Origin: Mycolicibacter heraklionensis
Lineage (GTDB): Bacteria; Actinomycetota; Actinomycetes; Mycobacteriales; Mycobacteriaceae
DNA length: 61,185 bases
Reading direction: 5' to 3'
Assembly (NCBI GenBank): GCA_001673575.1
Contig: LZME01000043.1
Span: forward strand, 1 to 61,185
This document shows, one piece after another, positions 27,925-35,843 of this stretch (the first letter of the stretch is position 1; each line of letters starts with the position of its first letter). Both the position numbers and the translations under genes were made by a program. The notes under the pieces are model-generated. The model worked only from the letters and a program-made list of their open reading frames with translations. It made no database searches and was not told where the DNA came from.

Positions 27925-28342
27925 GCGCGTTCTCCTCTGCCGTATCGGCCTCCTCAACAGCCGGGCCGATACAACTGATGATCGGCTGTGATACCACTGC
28001 GAGCTGCAGTAGCGCAGTACTGCACCTTCACGACGATCGCGGTTTGGCTAGGCAGCGTTAGAACCGGCGGCGTCAGCATTAGTCGGTACGGGCCACCACT
28101 ACCTAGTGAAGACGCCTCTACCAGTGCGGATCCGCCGAAACACCCAACTTCCGAGGAGTGCACCTAACAGACAACTATCGCGCCCCGCACCTCTGCGGCG
28201 GCTGCTCGAGCGAAAGAGGTCCCTGGTCAGCGAAGGCGCTGCAAGCCTCTGCGACGGCGCCTTCAAGATAGGGCTCGCACGGACGTAGCGCATCCGCGAC
28301 TACCAACCAACAGGCAAAGACCACCACGCACGATGGCACCAC
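27925..28342. other. Gene-free stretch with one inverted repeat
   Basis: About 420 bases upstream of the DUF4189 gene with no convincing gene on either strand. A perfect 7-bp inverted repeat, TGCAGTA (28005-28011) and TACTGCA (28018-28024), encloses GCGCAG and lies about 80 bases before the DUF4189 start, so it could be an operator. No copy of the tRNA-Leu 3' end was found in this stretch. Confidence 0.35.
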
Positions 28343-28374
28343 AAATAAAAACAGACCGAACCCTGAGGGTTCGG
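28343..28374 (-). terminator. Rho-independent terminator of tRNA-Leu
   Basis: CCGAACCC (28356-28363) and GGGTTCGG (28367-28374) form an 8-bp stem with a TGA loop. Read leftward on the minus strand, the stem is followed by CTG and then TTTTTATTT (complement of 28343-28350). This is the classic layout, 35 bases after the tRNA. Confidence 0.88.
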
Positions 28375-28408
28375 CCTGTCCGGGGATCTCCCGAGAGATC
28401 ACAATTGG

Positions 28409-28491
28409 TGCGGGCGGAGGGACTCGAACCCACACGCTCTTTCGAGCACCGGCACCTAAAACCGGCGCGTCTGCCATTTCGCCACGCCCGC
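28409..28491 (-). tRNA. tRNA-Leu (anticodon TAG)
   Basis: An 83-nt class II tRNA with a long variable arm. The acceptor arms GCGGGCG and CGCCCGC pair perfectly. The D-arm is TGGCGAAATGGCAGACGC. The anticodon stem CCGGT/GCCGG holds loop TTTAGGT, anticodon TAG. The T-loop is GGTTCGAGTCC. The discriminator is A and CCA is encoded (28406-28408). Its 3' end faces the lower-GC segment. Confidence 0.96.
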
Positions 28492-28585
28492 AAACGCAGT
28501 CATCGTAGCGTCCGGTCCGCCGCATCTCACAACGCGAACCCCTTCCGGACGGCCATCGCGCCAGGTCGCGCGGTACCGTCATAGG

Positions 28586-28957
28586 GTGTCCACTACACGG
28601 CGTCGGAGACCAGCACTGGTTGTGCTGGTGATCGTCGCCGCCAGCGCGTGCCTGTTGCTGGGCTGGTGGCAGTGGAGCCGGTTCCAAGAGGTCAACGGCA
28701 CCTTCCAGAATCTCGGCTACGCGCTGCAGTGGCCGTTGTTCGCCTGGTTCTGCGTGTACGCCTACCGCAAGTTCGTCCGCTACGAAGAAGAGCCGCCCGA
28801 GCTGCACCCCGAAGACACGGTGACCGAGATACCCGCTGGGCTGCTGCCGGAGCGGCCCGCAGCCGCTGCCCCCACCGATGACCCCGCGATGCGGGAGTAC
28901 AACGCCTATTTGGCCGAGCTCTCCGAGAACGACCGACAGAACAGGAACACCGCATGA
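28586..28957 (+). CDS. lprD: LprD-like membrane protein (Rv1343c type)
   Basis: 123 residues from GTG 28586. A basic start (STTRRRRPA) leads to a hydrophobic segment with SACLLLGWWQW, annotated as a lipoprotein in Mtb although the lipobox is imperfect. A second membrane segment (YALQWPLFAWFCVYAYRKF) and a charged cytoplasmic tail ending AYLAELSENDRQ follow. Function unknown. Its stop overlaps the DUF3817 start by 4 bases (ATGA), so the pair is co-translated. Confidence 0.88.
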   Translation: MSTTRRRRPALVVLVIVAASACLLLGWWQWSRFQEVNGTFQNLGYALQWPLFAWFCVYAYRKFVRYEEEPPELHPEDTVTEIPAGLLPERPAAAAPTDDPAMREYNAYLAELSENDRQNRNTA

Positions 28958-29295
28958 CCTCCTCCCCCGCCCAGGCCGCTCCCGCCGACAAGATCCGCAG
29001 CGCGCTGCTGCCCTACCGGGTGATGGCGTGGGCAACGGGTATCTGGCTGATCGCCCTGTGCTACGAGATCGTGATGCGCTACGTAGTCAAAGTGGACAAC
29101 CCGCCGACCTGGATCGCCGTGGTCCACGGCTGGGTGTACTTCGCCTACTTGCTGGCCGCTTTCAACCTGGCGATCAAGGTCCGCTGGCCGCTCGGCAAGA
29201 CCGTGGGGGTGCTGCTGTCCGGCACCATTCCCCTGCTCGGCATCGTCGTCGAGCACTTCCAGTCCCGAAACATCAAGGCCCAGTTCAACCTCTGA
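28954..29295 (+). CDS. DUF3817 membrane protein (Rv1342c type)
   Basis: 113 residues with three hydrophobic segments: MAWATGIWLIALCYEIVMRY, VVHGWVYFAYLLAAFNLAI and LLSGTIPLLGIVVEH. The HGWVYFAYLL and IPLLGIVVEH segments are characteristic of DUF3817. Function unknown. Coupled to lprD, and convergent with rdgB 14 bases away. Confidence 0.92.
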   Translation: MTSSPAQAAPADKIRSALLPYRVMAWATGIWLIALCYEIVMRYVVKVDNPPTWIAVVHGWVYFAYLLAAFNLAIKVRWPLGKTVGVLLSGTIPLLGIVVEHFQSRNIKAQFNL

Positions 29296-29309
29296 GCCCC
29301 GCGGCGGCG

Positions 29310-29918
29310 TTACGTCAGCGAGCGCAGCGCCGGCAGCAGCAACTCCAGCGCCCGGCCGCGGTGCGACGCGGCGTCCTTCTCGGCCGGGCTCAACTGCGCG
29401 GCGGTGCGGTCGGTGCCCGCCGGCACAAACACCGGGTCGTAGCCGAATCCGCCGTCGCCGTGCGGTTCTCGAGCGATGCTGCCGGCCCACTCGCCGCGCA
29501 CCACCACCTCGCTCTCGGGACCGGTGCCCCATACCAGCGCGCACGCAGAGACGAACGCCGCGCCGCGCCGCTCGTCGGGCACGTCGCTCAACTGCGCCAG
29601 CAACAGGGCGGTGTTGGCCGCGTCATTACCGTGACTGCCCGACCAGCGCGCCGAGAGCACCCCCGGCATGCCGTTGAGCGCCGCGACGGTCAGGCCCGAA
29701 TCGTCTGCGACACAAGGCAGTCCGGTGGCCGCGTAGCCGTCGCGCGCTTTGGCCAGGGCGTTGCCCTCGAACGTCGCCGCGGTTTCCGGCGCTTCGGGAT
29801 ACGGCGGCACCTCATCGAGCGAAACCAGTTGCACGCCCGAGACCCCGGCGTGCTCCAGCACCCGGTTCAGTTCGGCCAGCTTCTTGCGGTTGCGGCTGGC
29901 GACCAACAGTTGCTTCAC
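29310..29918 (-). CDS. rdgB: dITP/XTP pyrophosphatase RdgB
   Basis: Hydrolyses non-canonical purine triphosphates (ITP, dITP, XTP) to monophosphates, keeping them out of DNA and RNA. 202 residues, GTG start. N-terminal VASRNRKKLAELNRVL is the HAM1 substrate loop. VADDSGLTVAALNGMPGVLSA holds the metal-binding acidic residues, and GGFGYDPVFVP and SHRGRAL follow near the C-terminus. It starts 8 bases after rph in the same direction, as in Mtb (Rv1341-Rv1340). Confidence 0.96.
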   Translation of the reverse strand: MKQLLVASRNRKKLAELNRVLEHAGVSGVQLVSLDEVPPYPEAPETAATFEGNALAKARDGYAATGLPCVADDSGLTVAALNGMPGVLSARWSGSHGNDAANTALLLAQLSDVPDERRGAAFVSACALVWGTGPESEVVVRGEWAGSIAREPHGDGGFGYDPVFVPAGTDRTAAQLSPAEKDAASHRGRALELLLPALRSLT

Positions 29919-29926
29919 CTGCGCGG

Positions 29927-30706
29927 TCAGCTGCCGAACGCCTTCTTCGGCGCCGGCCCCTCCGGCAGCACGCCCGGATACGGCAACGCCAGCGCTTCGC
30001 GCTGCACCACGAACAACTTCTCGCAGGCGGCCAGCGCCGCGTCGAGCATCTTGTCCAGGGTCGAGCGCGGGAACGTCGCACCCTCCCCGGTGCCCTGGAT
30101 CTCCACCAGTGTTCCGGTGTCGGTGGCGACCACGTTCATGTCGACCTCGGCGCGCGAGTCCTCCTCATAGGGGAGGTCGACGCGGACCCGGCCGTCGACC
30201 ACGCCGACGCTGACTGCTGAGATCGCGCACGACAACGGGCGCGGGTCCGACAACTTGCCGGCGGCCGACAGGTACGTGACCGCATCGGCGAGCGCCACAT
30301 ACGCGCCGGTGATCGCCGCGGTGCGGGTACCGCCGTCGGCCTGCAGTACGTCGCAGTCGATCGCGATGGTGTTCTCCCCCAGCGCGGCCAGGTCGATGCA
30401 GGCACGCAGCGAGCGACCCACCAGCCGACTGATCTCCTGGGTGCGACCGCCGACGCGGCCCTTGACCGATTCGCGGTCGGAGCGGGTGTGGGTGGCGGCA
30501 GGCAGCATGGCGTACTCGGCGGTCAGCCAACCGCGGCCGGAGCCCTTCCGCCAGCGCGGTACACCTTCGGTGACGCTGGCCGTGCACATGACCCGGGTGT
30601 TGCCGAATTCGACCAGAACCGATCCGGCCGGGTTGGCGGTAAAGCCGCGGGTGATGACGACCGGGCGCAGCTCGTCGTCGAGGCGACCGTCTTCTCGTTT
30701 GGACAC
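29927..30706 (-). CDS. rph: Ribonuclease PH
   Basis: Phosphorolytic 3'-5' exoribonuclease that trims tRNA precursors. 259 residues from GTG 30706 ([15 protein letters not shown]), the same length as Mtb RphA; a longer frame to 30760 is only GC-rich extension. Motifs: [51 protein letters not shown] (phosphate and metal site) and [15 protein letters not shown]. It is followed by rdgB. Confidence 0.96.
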   Translation of the reverse strand: MSKREDGRLDDELRPVVITRGFTANPAGSVLVEFGNTRVMCTASVTEGVPRWRKGSGRGWLTAEYAMLPAATHTRSDRESVKGRVGGRTQEISRLVGRSLRACIDLAALGENTIAIDCDVLQADGGTRTAAITGAYVALADAVTYLSAAGKLSDPRPLSCAISAVSVGVVDGRVRVDLPYEEDSRAEVDMNVVATDTGTLVEIQGTGEGATFPRSTLDKMLDAALAACEKLFVVQREALALPYPGVLPEGPAPKKAFGS

Positions 30707-30740
30707 GCGGATAACCCTAGCGGGGATCGCAAGCGCGGCG

Positions 30741-30789
30741 GAGCCGGGCGCTGGGGGCACCTCCCGCTTGCGGGGGGACGGTCGCCCGC
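30741..30789. repeat. GC-rich intergenic palindromic element
   Basis: Between the Ddn-like gene stop and the rph start lies GGGGGCACCTCCCGCTTGCG followed by more G. It contains the perfect palindrome CCCGCTTGCGGG (30763-30774). From memory, near-identical GGTGCCCCC/CCCGCAAGCGGG elements are scattered between genes in many mycobacterial genomes. It could form a stem in mRNA. Confidence 0.55.
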
Positions 30790-30790
30790 C

Positions 30791-31183
30791 TCAGGCGGAC
30801 GCGGCTTGCGTCGTCAGGTCGAGAAAGTCGGCGACGTCGAAGGCGCGCAAGATCCGGGCTTCGAAACGCCTGACACTCGTACGAGCTGGATCGTGTACGA
30901 GCCGCGGATCGGTCAGCGTCAAGTCCCGGCGCCTGGTGCGCAACCGGCAACCGCCTGCCGTGACAACGTTTTTGACCCAGTCGGCATCGGCGCCGTACGT
31001 CAGTGCAACCCGGACTCCGGTAGCGGTCGGAAAAACGTTGACCGGGGTTTCATACATCCGCCCAGAACGGCGGCCACGGTGCGTTATCACACCGAATCCT
31101 GGCGCCCAGGGAGCTATGTGGCGGGTGATCCGGTTCAGCCCGACCCGGTTCCATCGGGCAAGTGCTTTCGGGAAGGTCATCAC
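30791..31183 (-). CDS. Ddn-like deazaflavin (F420)-dependent nitroreductase family protein
   Basis: 130 residues of the small split-barrel family (PF04075) that includes Mtb Ddn, which uses reduced F420. Signature segments are GVITHRGRRSGRMYETPVNV, then ALTYGADADWVKNVVTAGGC near the middle. No membrane segment. Its ATG overlaps the stop of the upstream methyltransferase-like gene (ATGA at 31180-31183). The natural substrate is unknown. It has no counterpart between rph and Rv1339 in Mtb. Confidence 0.85.
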   Translation of the reverse strand: MMTFPKALARWNRVGLNRITRHIAPWAPGFGVITHRGRRSGRMYETPVNVFPTATGVRVALTYGADADWVKNVVTAGGCRLRTRRRDLTLTDPRLVHDPARTSVRRFEARILRAFDVADFLDLTTQAASA

Positions 31184-31737
31184 TTCACTCCCTTCACTAC
31201 CCCAGGTGACGCGATCTCATGTTGCCGGTCCGGCACCCACGCGCTGACGCGCGGAATCCACCGCGGGACGTGGCGGCGGTACGCCTGGTAGTCGGCGCCG
31301 AATCGCTTGACCAGATGGGGTTCTTCGGCGAGGGGTATCGCGATGAGGACGGCGGTGCAGAAGACCGCAAACCAGCCGAGCAGCCACGGCGACGCCGCGA
31401 GCGCTGCGGCACCGAGCTGAAGGCAGAACACCGCCGTCATCATCGGGTTACGAACATGCCGGTAGGGACCGCGCACCACCAGGTTGACCGGCGTCCCCAC
31501 CGCCAGCGCGCCCTCGCCGACACGGTCGAACAGCCACACCGTCCAGATCAGAAACCACAACCCGATACCGATGAGTGCGACGCCGCCAAGGATCCGCAGC
31601 AGGCCGGTCGCGGTGGCGGGGTCGGGTAGCGCAGCCCCGGTGAACGCGAGGATCGCCGCGGGGATGAACAGCGTCATGGTGGCGGGCGCGATCAATACCG
31701 AGATCAGATGGTTCGCCCACAGTGGTCGCTTCGACAT
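31180..31737 (-). CDS. Isoprenylcysteine carboxyl methyltransferase-like membrane protein
   Basis: 185 residues with four to five hydrophobic segments. The motif VVRGPYRHVRNPMMTAVFCL, followed about 40 residues later by a Glu-Glu pair (PLAEEPHLVKRFGADYQAYR), is the S-adenosylmethionine-binding signature of ICMT/PEMT-like membrane methyltransferases. Bacterial members mostly act on unknown small lipophilic substrates. It is co-translated with the Ddn-like gene and divergent from the TetR gene. Confidence 0.85.
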   Translation of the reverse strand: MSKRPLWANHLISVLIAPATMTLFIPAAILAFTGAALPDPATATGLLRILGGVALIGIGLWFLIWTVWLFDRVGEGALAVGTPVNLVVRGPYRHVRNPMMTAVFCLQLGAAALAASPWLLGWFAVFCTAVLIAIPLAEEPHLVKRFGADYQAYRRHVPRWIPRVSAWVPDRQHEIASPGVVKGVK

Positions 31738-31751
31738 TTCCAGCTCCTTTC

Positions 31752-31819
31752 TTCAACACGCGTTCAAGATTGAACGTAGACCGCTGCGCGCTGATACGTC
31801 AACAGTCGTTGAAGTAAGC
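31752..31819. promoter_or_regulatory. TetR-type operator in a divergent promoter region
   Basis: Between the divergent methyltransferase-like and TetR genes is a perfect palindrome: CGTTCAA (31761-31767), GA, TTGAACG (31770-31776). Related half-sites are TTCAAC at 31753-31758 and CAACAGTCGTTG just before the TetR start. A 16-bp palindrome here is the expected binding site for the adjacent TetR protein. The sequence is seen; the binding is inferred. Confidence 0.7.
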
Positions 31820-31827
31820 TGCCTGTC

Positions 31828-32427
31828 GTGACGGAGCCTGGGCGCGCCGGTCGCTGGCGCAGCGGCCAGCAGAACAAGCAGCGCATCATTGAATCCGCGC
31901 GCGACCACTTCACGCGCCATGGCTACGAGCGGGCCACTGTGCGACGTATCGCTGCCGACGCCGGGGTGGATGTCGCGATGGTCTACTACTTCTTCGGCAA
32001 CAAGGAAGGCCTGTTCAGCGCTTCGGTTCTCGATGTTCCGGAGCATCCGCTGCACCAACTGGCCGGACTGCTCGAGGAGAGCCCCGACGATATCGGTGCG
32101 CGACTGGTGCGGCATTTCTTCCAACGGTCCGACGAGGGCACGCTTTTCGATCCGCTGCTGACGGTATGGCGTTCTGCGGCCGTCCAACCGTTGGCACGCA
32201 GGCTGCTCCACGACACACTGGCCGGACCCGTCGCACACCGCGTAGCGGCCGCGTTCGGAGTGAAAGATGCGGTGCTACGTGTCGAGTTCGTCGCGGCGCA
32301 CATGGTGGGCCTGGCATTCGCGCGCTACCAGCTCAAGATCGAACCGCTGGCCTCGGCCGGAGTAGAGGATTTGGTGACCTGGATCGGACCGACCGTACAG
32401 CGCTACCTCTGCGAGGAGCCAGACTGA
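31828..32427 (+). CDS. TetR-family transcriptional repressor
   Basis: 199 residues. The N-terminal helix-turn-helix (about 18-62) reads IIESARDHFTRHGYERATV then IAADAGVDVAMVYYFFGNK, which is typical. The rest is the helical ligand-binding domain, of the PF17920-like type by its HPLHQLAGLLEESPD start. GTG start at 31828. Being divergent from the methyltransferase/Ddn-like pair with a shared palindromic operator, it most likely represses that pair and itself. The ligand is unknown. Confidence 0.92.
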   Translation: MTEPGRAGRWRSGQQNKQRIIESARDHFTRHGYERATVRRIAADAGVDVAMVYYFFGNKEGLFSASVLDVPEHPLHQLAGLLEESPDDIGARLVRHFFQRSDEGTLFDPLLTVWRSAAVQPLARRLLHDTLAGPVAHRVAAAFGVKDAVLRVEFVAAHMVGLAFARYQLKIEPLASAGVEDLVTWIGPTVQRYLCEEPD

Positions 32428-32442
32428 TTGATCCGGCCAGCG

Positions 32443-33219
32443 TCAGGACCGCTTGATGTCGAACGACTCGTCGCACACCACGGCATGCACCGGACCGTCG
32501 AACTCGGCCTTGGCCTCCCCGATCACGTCCTCACGCGAGGTCCAGGGCGGGATGTGGGTCAGCAGCAGTTGTCCGACACCCGCGGCGGCGGCGATGCGCC
32601 CGGCCTCGGTTCCCGACAGGTGCAGGTTGGGTGGGCGGTTAGCCTCGTGGGTCCACGACGCCTCGCACAAGAACACATCGGCACCGCGCGCCAACTCGAT
32701 CACCGCATCGCAGAAGCCGGTGTCGGCGCTGTAGACCAACGTCGCGCCGGACGGGTCGGTGATCCGCATCCCGTACGACTCGGTCGGATGCGACACCAGC
32801 CCGGGCTGCACACTGAGCTCCCCGAAGGTGACCGGCTCACCGTCCACCCAGGCGCGGACGTCGAAGATGTCGGTGATGTCGTCGATCTCGCCGCCGTAGG
32901 GCGAGGACGCCGCGCCCATCCGCGACCAGGTGTCGCTGGGCCCATAGAGCAGGCCCTTGTCGAACGGCTTGATCGCCACCGACGGGTGATAGCGCCGCCA
33001 GACGAACAACCCGGGCAGATCCAGGCAGTGGTCGGCATGCAAGTGCGACAACAGCACATGCACCGACCCCGGATCGACATGGCGTTGCAGGGCGCCGAGG
33101 ACCCCACCTCCGAAGTCGATTACCAGAGGCGGCGAGTCCGGCGCCTGCAACAGGTATCCCGATGCCGGCGAGTCCGGACCCACCACACTGCCGGAGCAGC
33201 CCAGCACGGTCAGTCGCAC
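32443..33219 (-). CDS. Rv1339-type cyclic-nucleotide phosphodiesterase (metallo-beta-lactamase fold)
   Basis: 258 residues. The metal-binding motif SHLHADH (His59, His61, Asp63, His64) is followed by a metal His (SHPTES), Asp in YSADTGF and a final His in LLTHIPPW. Mtb Rv1339 has been reported as an atypical class II cAMP phosphodiesterase, and its level affects antibiotic tolerance; assignment here is by similarity. Cytosolic. It is 80 bases after murI in the same direction and converges on the TetR gene with 15 bases between. Confidence 0.93.
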   Translation of the reverse strand: MRLTVLGCSGSVVGPDSPASGYLLQAPDSPPLVIDFGGGVLGALQRHVDPGSVHVLLSHLHADHCLDLPGLFVWRRYHPSVAIKPFDKGLLYGPSDTWSRMGAASSPYGGEIDDITDIFDVRAWVDGEPVTFGELSVQPGLVSHPTESYGMRITDPSGATLVYSADTGFCDAVIELARGADVFLCEASWTHEANRPPNLHLSGTEAGRIAAAAGVGQLLLTHIPPWTSREDVIGEAKAEFDGPVHAVVCDESFDIKRS

Positions 33220-33299
33220 GTTCCCTACTGTGCCATGTTCGCCGCGAGCATGACGAAGACACCGGCGCTTTGCTCACTATTCGTCATCGAAATCACCGA

Positions 33300-34106
33300 C
33301 TAGTGCAATGGAGCGTGGCGGTGGACGGCTCCGACACCGGTGATGGCCGGTCCCAAAAATCGGGTAGCAAGGTCAGCAAACGCCTCCGGATCACCGGTGG
33401 CCTCGAAGACCCGCGTTGCCGGGGCGGCCTCATGCGGGCGCAGCAAGTCGCGCTCGGTGAGCACCCGCAGCAGTTCCTTGGCGGTCTCTTCGGCACTGGA
33501 CACCAGCGTCACCTGCTCACCCATCGCGAGCTGGATCAATCCCGACAAGAGCGGGTAATGCGTGCAGCCCAACACCAAGGTGTCGACCCCGGCGCGTTGC
33601 AGCGGCTCCAGATAACCCTCGGCCAGTCCCAACACCTGCCGGCCACTGGTGATACCGCGCTCGACGAAGTCGACAAAACGCGGGCAGGCCACCGCAGTGA
33701 TCTCGGTGTCACGGGCCGCAGCGAACGCATCCTGGTAGGCGTGACTGGCGATGGTCGCCTGCGTCCCGATCACCCCGATGCGGCCGTTGCGGGTGGTTGC
33801 TACCGCCCGGCGCACCGCCGGCAGGATCACCTCGACGACCGGCACGTCGTAGCGTTCCCGCGCGTCGCGCAGGCACGCCGCCGACGCGGTGTTGCAGGCG
33901 ATCACTAACGCCTTGATGCCCCGCGCGACCAGGTCGTCGCCGATGGCCAGGGCATGGGCACGGACCTCGGGGATGGTCAGCGGGCCGTAGGGGCCGTTGC
34001 CGGTGTCGCCGACGTAGATGATGTCCTCGTCGGGCAACTGGTCGATGATCGACCGGGCGACGGTCAGCCCGCCGACACCGGAATCGAAGATTCCGATCGG
34101 ACTCAC
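33300..34106 (-). CDS. murI: Glutamate racemase MurI
   Basis: Makes D-glutamate for peptidoglycan. 268 residues from GTG 34106 ([20 protein letters not shown]). The two catalytic cysteines are Cys71 in [15 protein letters not shown] and the one in [11 protein letters not shown]. Substrate motifs [11 protein letters not shown] and [11 protein letters not shown] are present. The start overlaps the rhomboid stop (GTGA at 34103-34106). A longer frame to 34577 only overprints the rhomboid gene. Confidence 0.96.
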   Translation of the reverse strand: MSPIGIFDSGVGGLTVARSIIDQLPDEDIIYVGDTGNGPYGPLTIPEVRAHALAIGDDLVARGIKALVIACNTASAACLRDARERYDVPVVEVILPAVRRAVATTRNGRIGVIGTQATIASHAYQDAFAAARDTEITAVACPRFVDFVERGITSGRQVLGLAEGYLEPLQRAGVDTLVLGCTHYPLLSGLIQLAMGEQVTLVSSAEETAKELLRVLTERDLLRPHEAAPATRVFEATGDPEAFADLATRFLGPAITGVGAVHRHAPLH

Positions 34107-34756
34107 GCAGCCGCCCCCCGACGAAGCTTCCGGGTCTTGCGTTCGGGAGCGGCCAGCCAATAGGCGGCCAGCACTCCCGCCAGCGCACCGCACAGGTGGC
34201 CCTGCCAGGACACCCCGCCGCACACGTTGAGCACCGGCACCGCTCCCCACAGAATTCCGCCGTAGAGGAACAGCACCACGACCCCGACCAGGATCTGCCA
34301 GATGCGGCGGGTGAACCACCCGAACACCACCAAGAAGGCCAGCCAGCCGAAGATCAGACCGGAGGCACCGATGTGGTCCGTCGGCCCGCACGACGACCCG
34401 ACGTTGCCGATCAGCCATGTCCCCAGTCCCCCGACGATCCACACGATCGCGGTGGCCAGCACAAACCGGGACAGCCCGGTCAACGTCAACAAGAAACCCA
34501 GCACCAGCGCCGGGCCGGTGTTGGCCAGCAGGTGCGCCCAGTTCGCGTGCAACAGCGGGGCGAACAGCACCCCCCACAGGCCGTCAGTCTCCAGCGGCCG
34601 GATGCCGTTGCGGTCCAGCTGGTGGCCGCCGACCTGATCCACGGCTTCGACCAGGTAGAGCAGTCCGACGAACGCGATGATGGTGGCCCCGCCGGTGCGC
34701 CAGACGGATTTCTCCTCGGACCGCGGCGCGGGTGCGGTTCCCCCGCGGGGAGTCAT
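34103..34756 (-). CDS. Rhomboid-family intramembrane serine protease (Rv1337 type)
   Basis: 217 residues from ATG 34756, with about six membrane segments. The catalytic Ser is in [14 protein letters not shown] and the catalytic His in [29 protein letters not shown] is the conserved region near helix 2. Cleaves membrane-protein substrates within the bilayer; substrates unknown. It is translationally coupled to murI. The P1-hydrolase gene ends only 7 bases before its start, where Mtb has mec-cysO-cysM. Confidence 0.93.
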   Translation of the reverse strand: MTPRGGTAPAPRSEEKSVWRTGGATIIAFVGLLYLVEAVDQVGGHQLDRNGIRPLETDGLWGVLFAPLLHANWAHLLANTGPALVLGFLLTLTGLSRFVLATAIVWIVGGLGTWLIGNVGSSCGPTDHIGASGLIFGWLAFLVVFGWFTRRIWQILVGVVVLFLYGGILWGAVPVLNVCGGVSWQGHLCGALAGVLAAYWLAAPERKTRKLRRGAAA

Positions 34757-34763
34757 GCCCACC

Positions 34764-35843
34764 TCACGGCCTTCCCGACCGGTCGCCGAGCCGCTCGGCG
34801 AATGCGCCCGGCACGGTGCCGCGGTAGGTCGGGATTCCGGCCACCGGATCAGCACACAACAACCCCGACAGCACCGCTCGGGCCAGACAGTCCGCCGCGG
34901 CGGCACCGACCTCGGCGATCAGGCCCGTCTCCGGGGACATCGCGGCCGGTGTTCCCGGCAGCGGCGGAACCTCGACGGTCCCGGTCGACAACGCGAACAC
35001 CGTGTCGCCGTCCACCGGCGTGTGCGAGGGCCGGATGGTGCGCGCTAGCCCGTCCTGCGCGGCGATCGCCACCCGGCGGCAGCCGGCCGGGCTCAGCGCG
35101 GCATCGGTGGCCACCACGGCGATGGTGGTGTTGAGCGACACGGATTTGGGTTCCAGGCCGGCGAGGATCGCCAACTGTTCCGACGGCGGTGCCGTCAGCC
35201 CGAATTCTTCGATGAGCAGGGTCGACCAGGGCAACCCAGTGGTGGGATCGATGAGTTCGCCGGTGGGATTCACCACCACGATCGCACCCACGGTGACCAC
35301 GTCGTCCCCGAGCTCCAGTGTCATCGACGCGGTGCCCACGCCACCCTTGAAGACCCCGGCCCGGGCGCCAGCGCCGGCGCCGACGCTGCCCGAAGCCGGT
35401 TGTTGGCCGTCGGGCCCGGCAGCCGTGGCCGCGGCGGCGTAGCCGAATTCCGCGGTGGGCCGGCGATCCCAGCCGCCGACCGGAAGGTCGAAGATCACCG
35501 CGGCCGGCACGATCGGCACCACCCCGCCCTCCAGCGCCACACCGCGGCCCTGCTCTTCCAACCAGGTCATCACGCCGTCGGCGGTCGCCAGTCCGTAAGC
35601 GCTGCCGCCGGAAAGCACCACCGCGTCCACCCAGCGCACACTGTTGGCCGGATCCAGCAGGTCGGTTTCGCGGGTGCCCGGCGCTCCGCCCCGACCGTCG
35701 ACGGCGCCGACCGTCCCGGGTGGCGCCAGGACGACGGTGACGCCGGTGGCCCAGCCGGACCCCAATGTCGCGTCCGGATCGATCCGCTGGTGGTGGCCCA
35801 CCCGGATGCCGCCGACATCGGTGATCGAACCCATGCCTTTCAT
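34764..35843 (-). CDS. P1/S58-family N-terminal nucleophile hydrolase (Rv1333 type)
   Basis: 359 residues. DmpA/P1-type peptidases self-cleave before a Thr/Ser nucleophile; here the likely segment is LNTTIAVVATDAALS. GVRVGH-like start SITDVGGIRVGHHQR, GGAPGTRETDLLDPAN and LSGGSAYGLATADGVM are family signatures. ATG 35843 is supported by the ATGA overlap with the DUF2017 stop at 35840. No signal peptide. Natural substrate unknown; related enzymes are aminopeptidases or beta-peptidyl amidases. Confidence 0.92.
   Translation of the reverse strand: MKGMGSITDVGGIRVGHHQRIDPDATLGSGWATGVTVVLAPPGTVGAVDGRGGAPGTRETDLLDPANSVRWVDAVVLSGGSAYGLATADGVMTWLEEQGRGVALEGGVVPIVPAAVIFDLPVGGWDRRPTAEFGYAAAATAAGPDGQQPASGSVGAGAGARAGVFKGGVGTASMTLELGDDVVTVGAIVVVNPTGELIDPTTGLPWSTLLIEEFGLTAPPSEQLAILAGLEPKSVSLNTTIAVVATDAALSPAGCRRVAIAAQDGLARTIRPSHTPVDGDTVFALSTGTVEVPPLPGTPAAMSPETGLIAEVGAAAADCLARAVLSGLLCADPVAGIPTYRGTVPGAFAERLGDRSGRP

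Noticed and set aside
23800-28420. Integrated element with attachment repeats at tRNA-Leu
   Set aside because: No integrase was found, and no second copy of the tRNA 3' end was seen by eye. The idea is kept only as a question about the low-GC pair.
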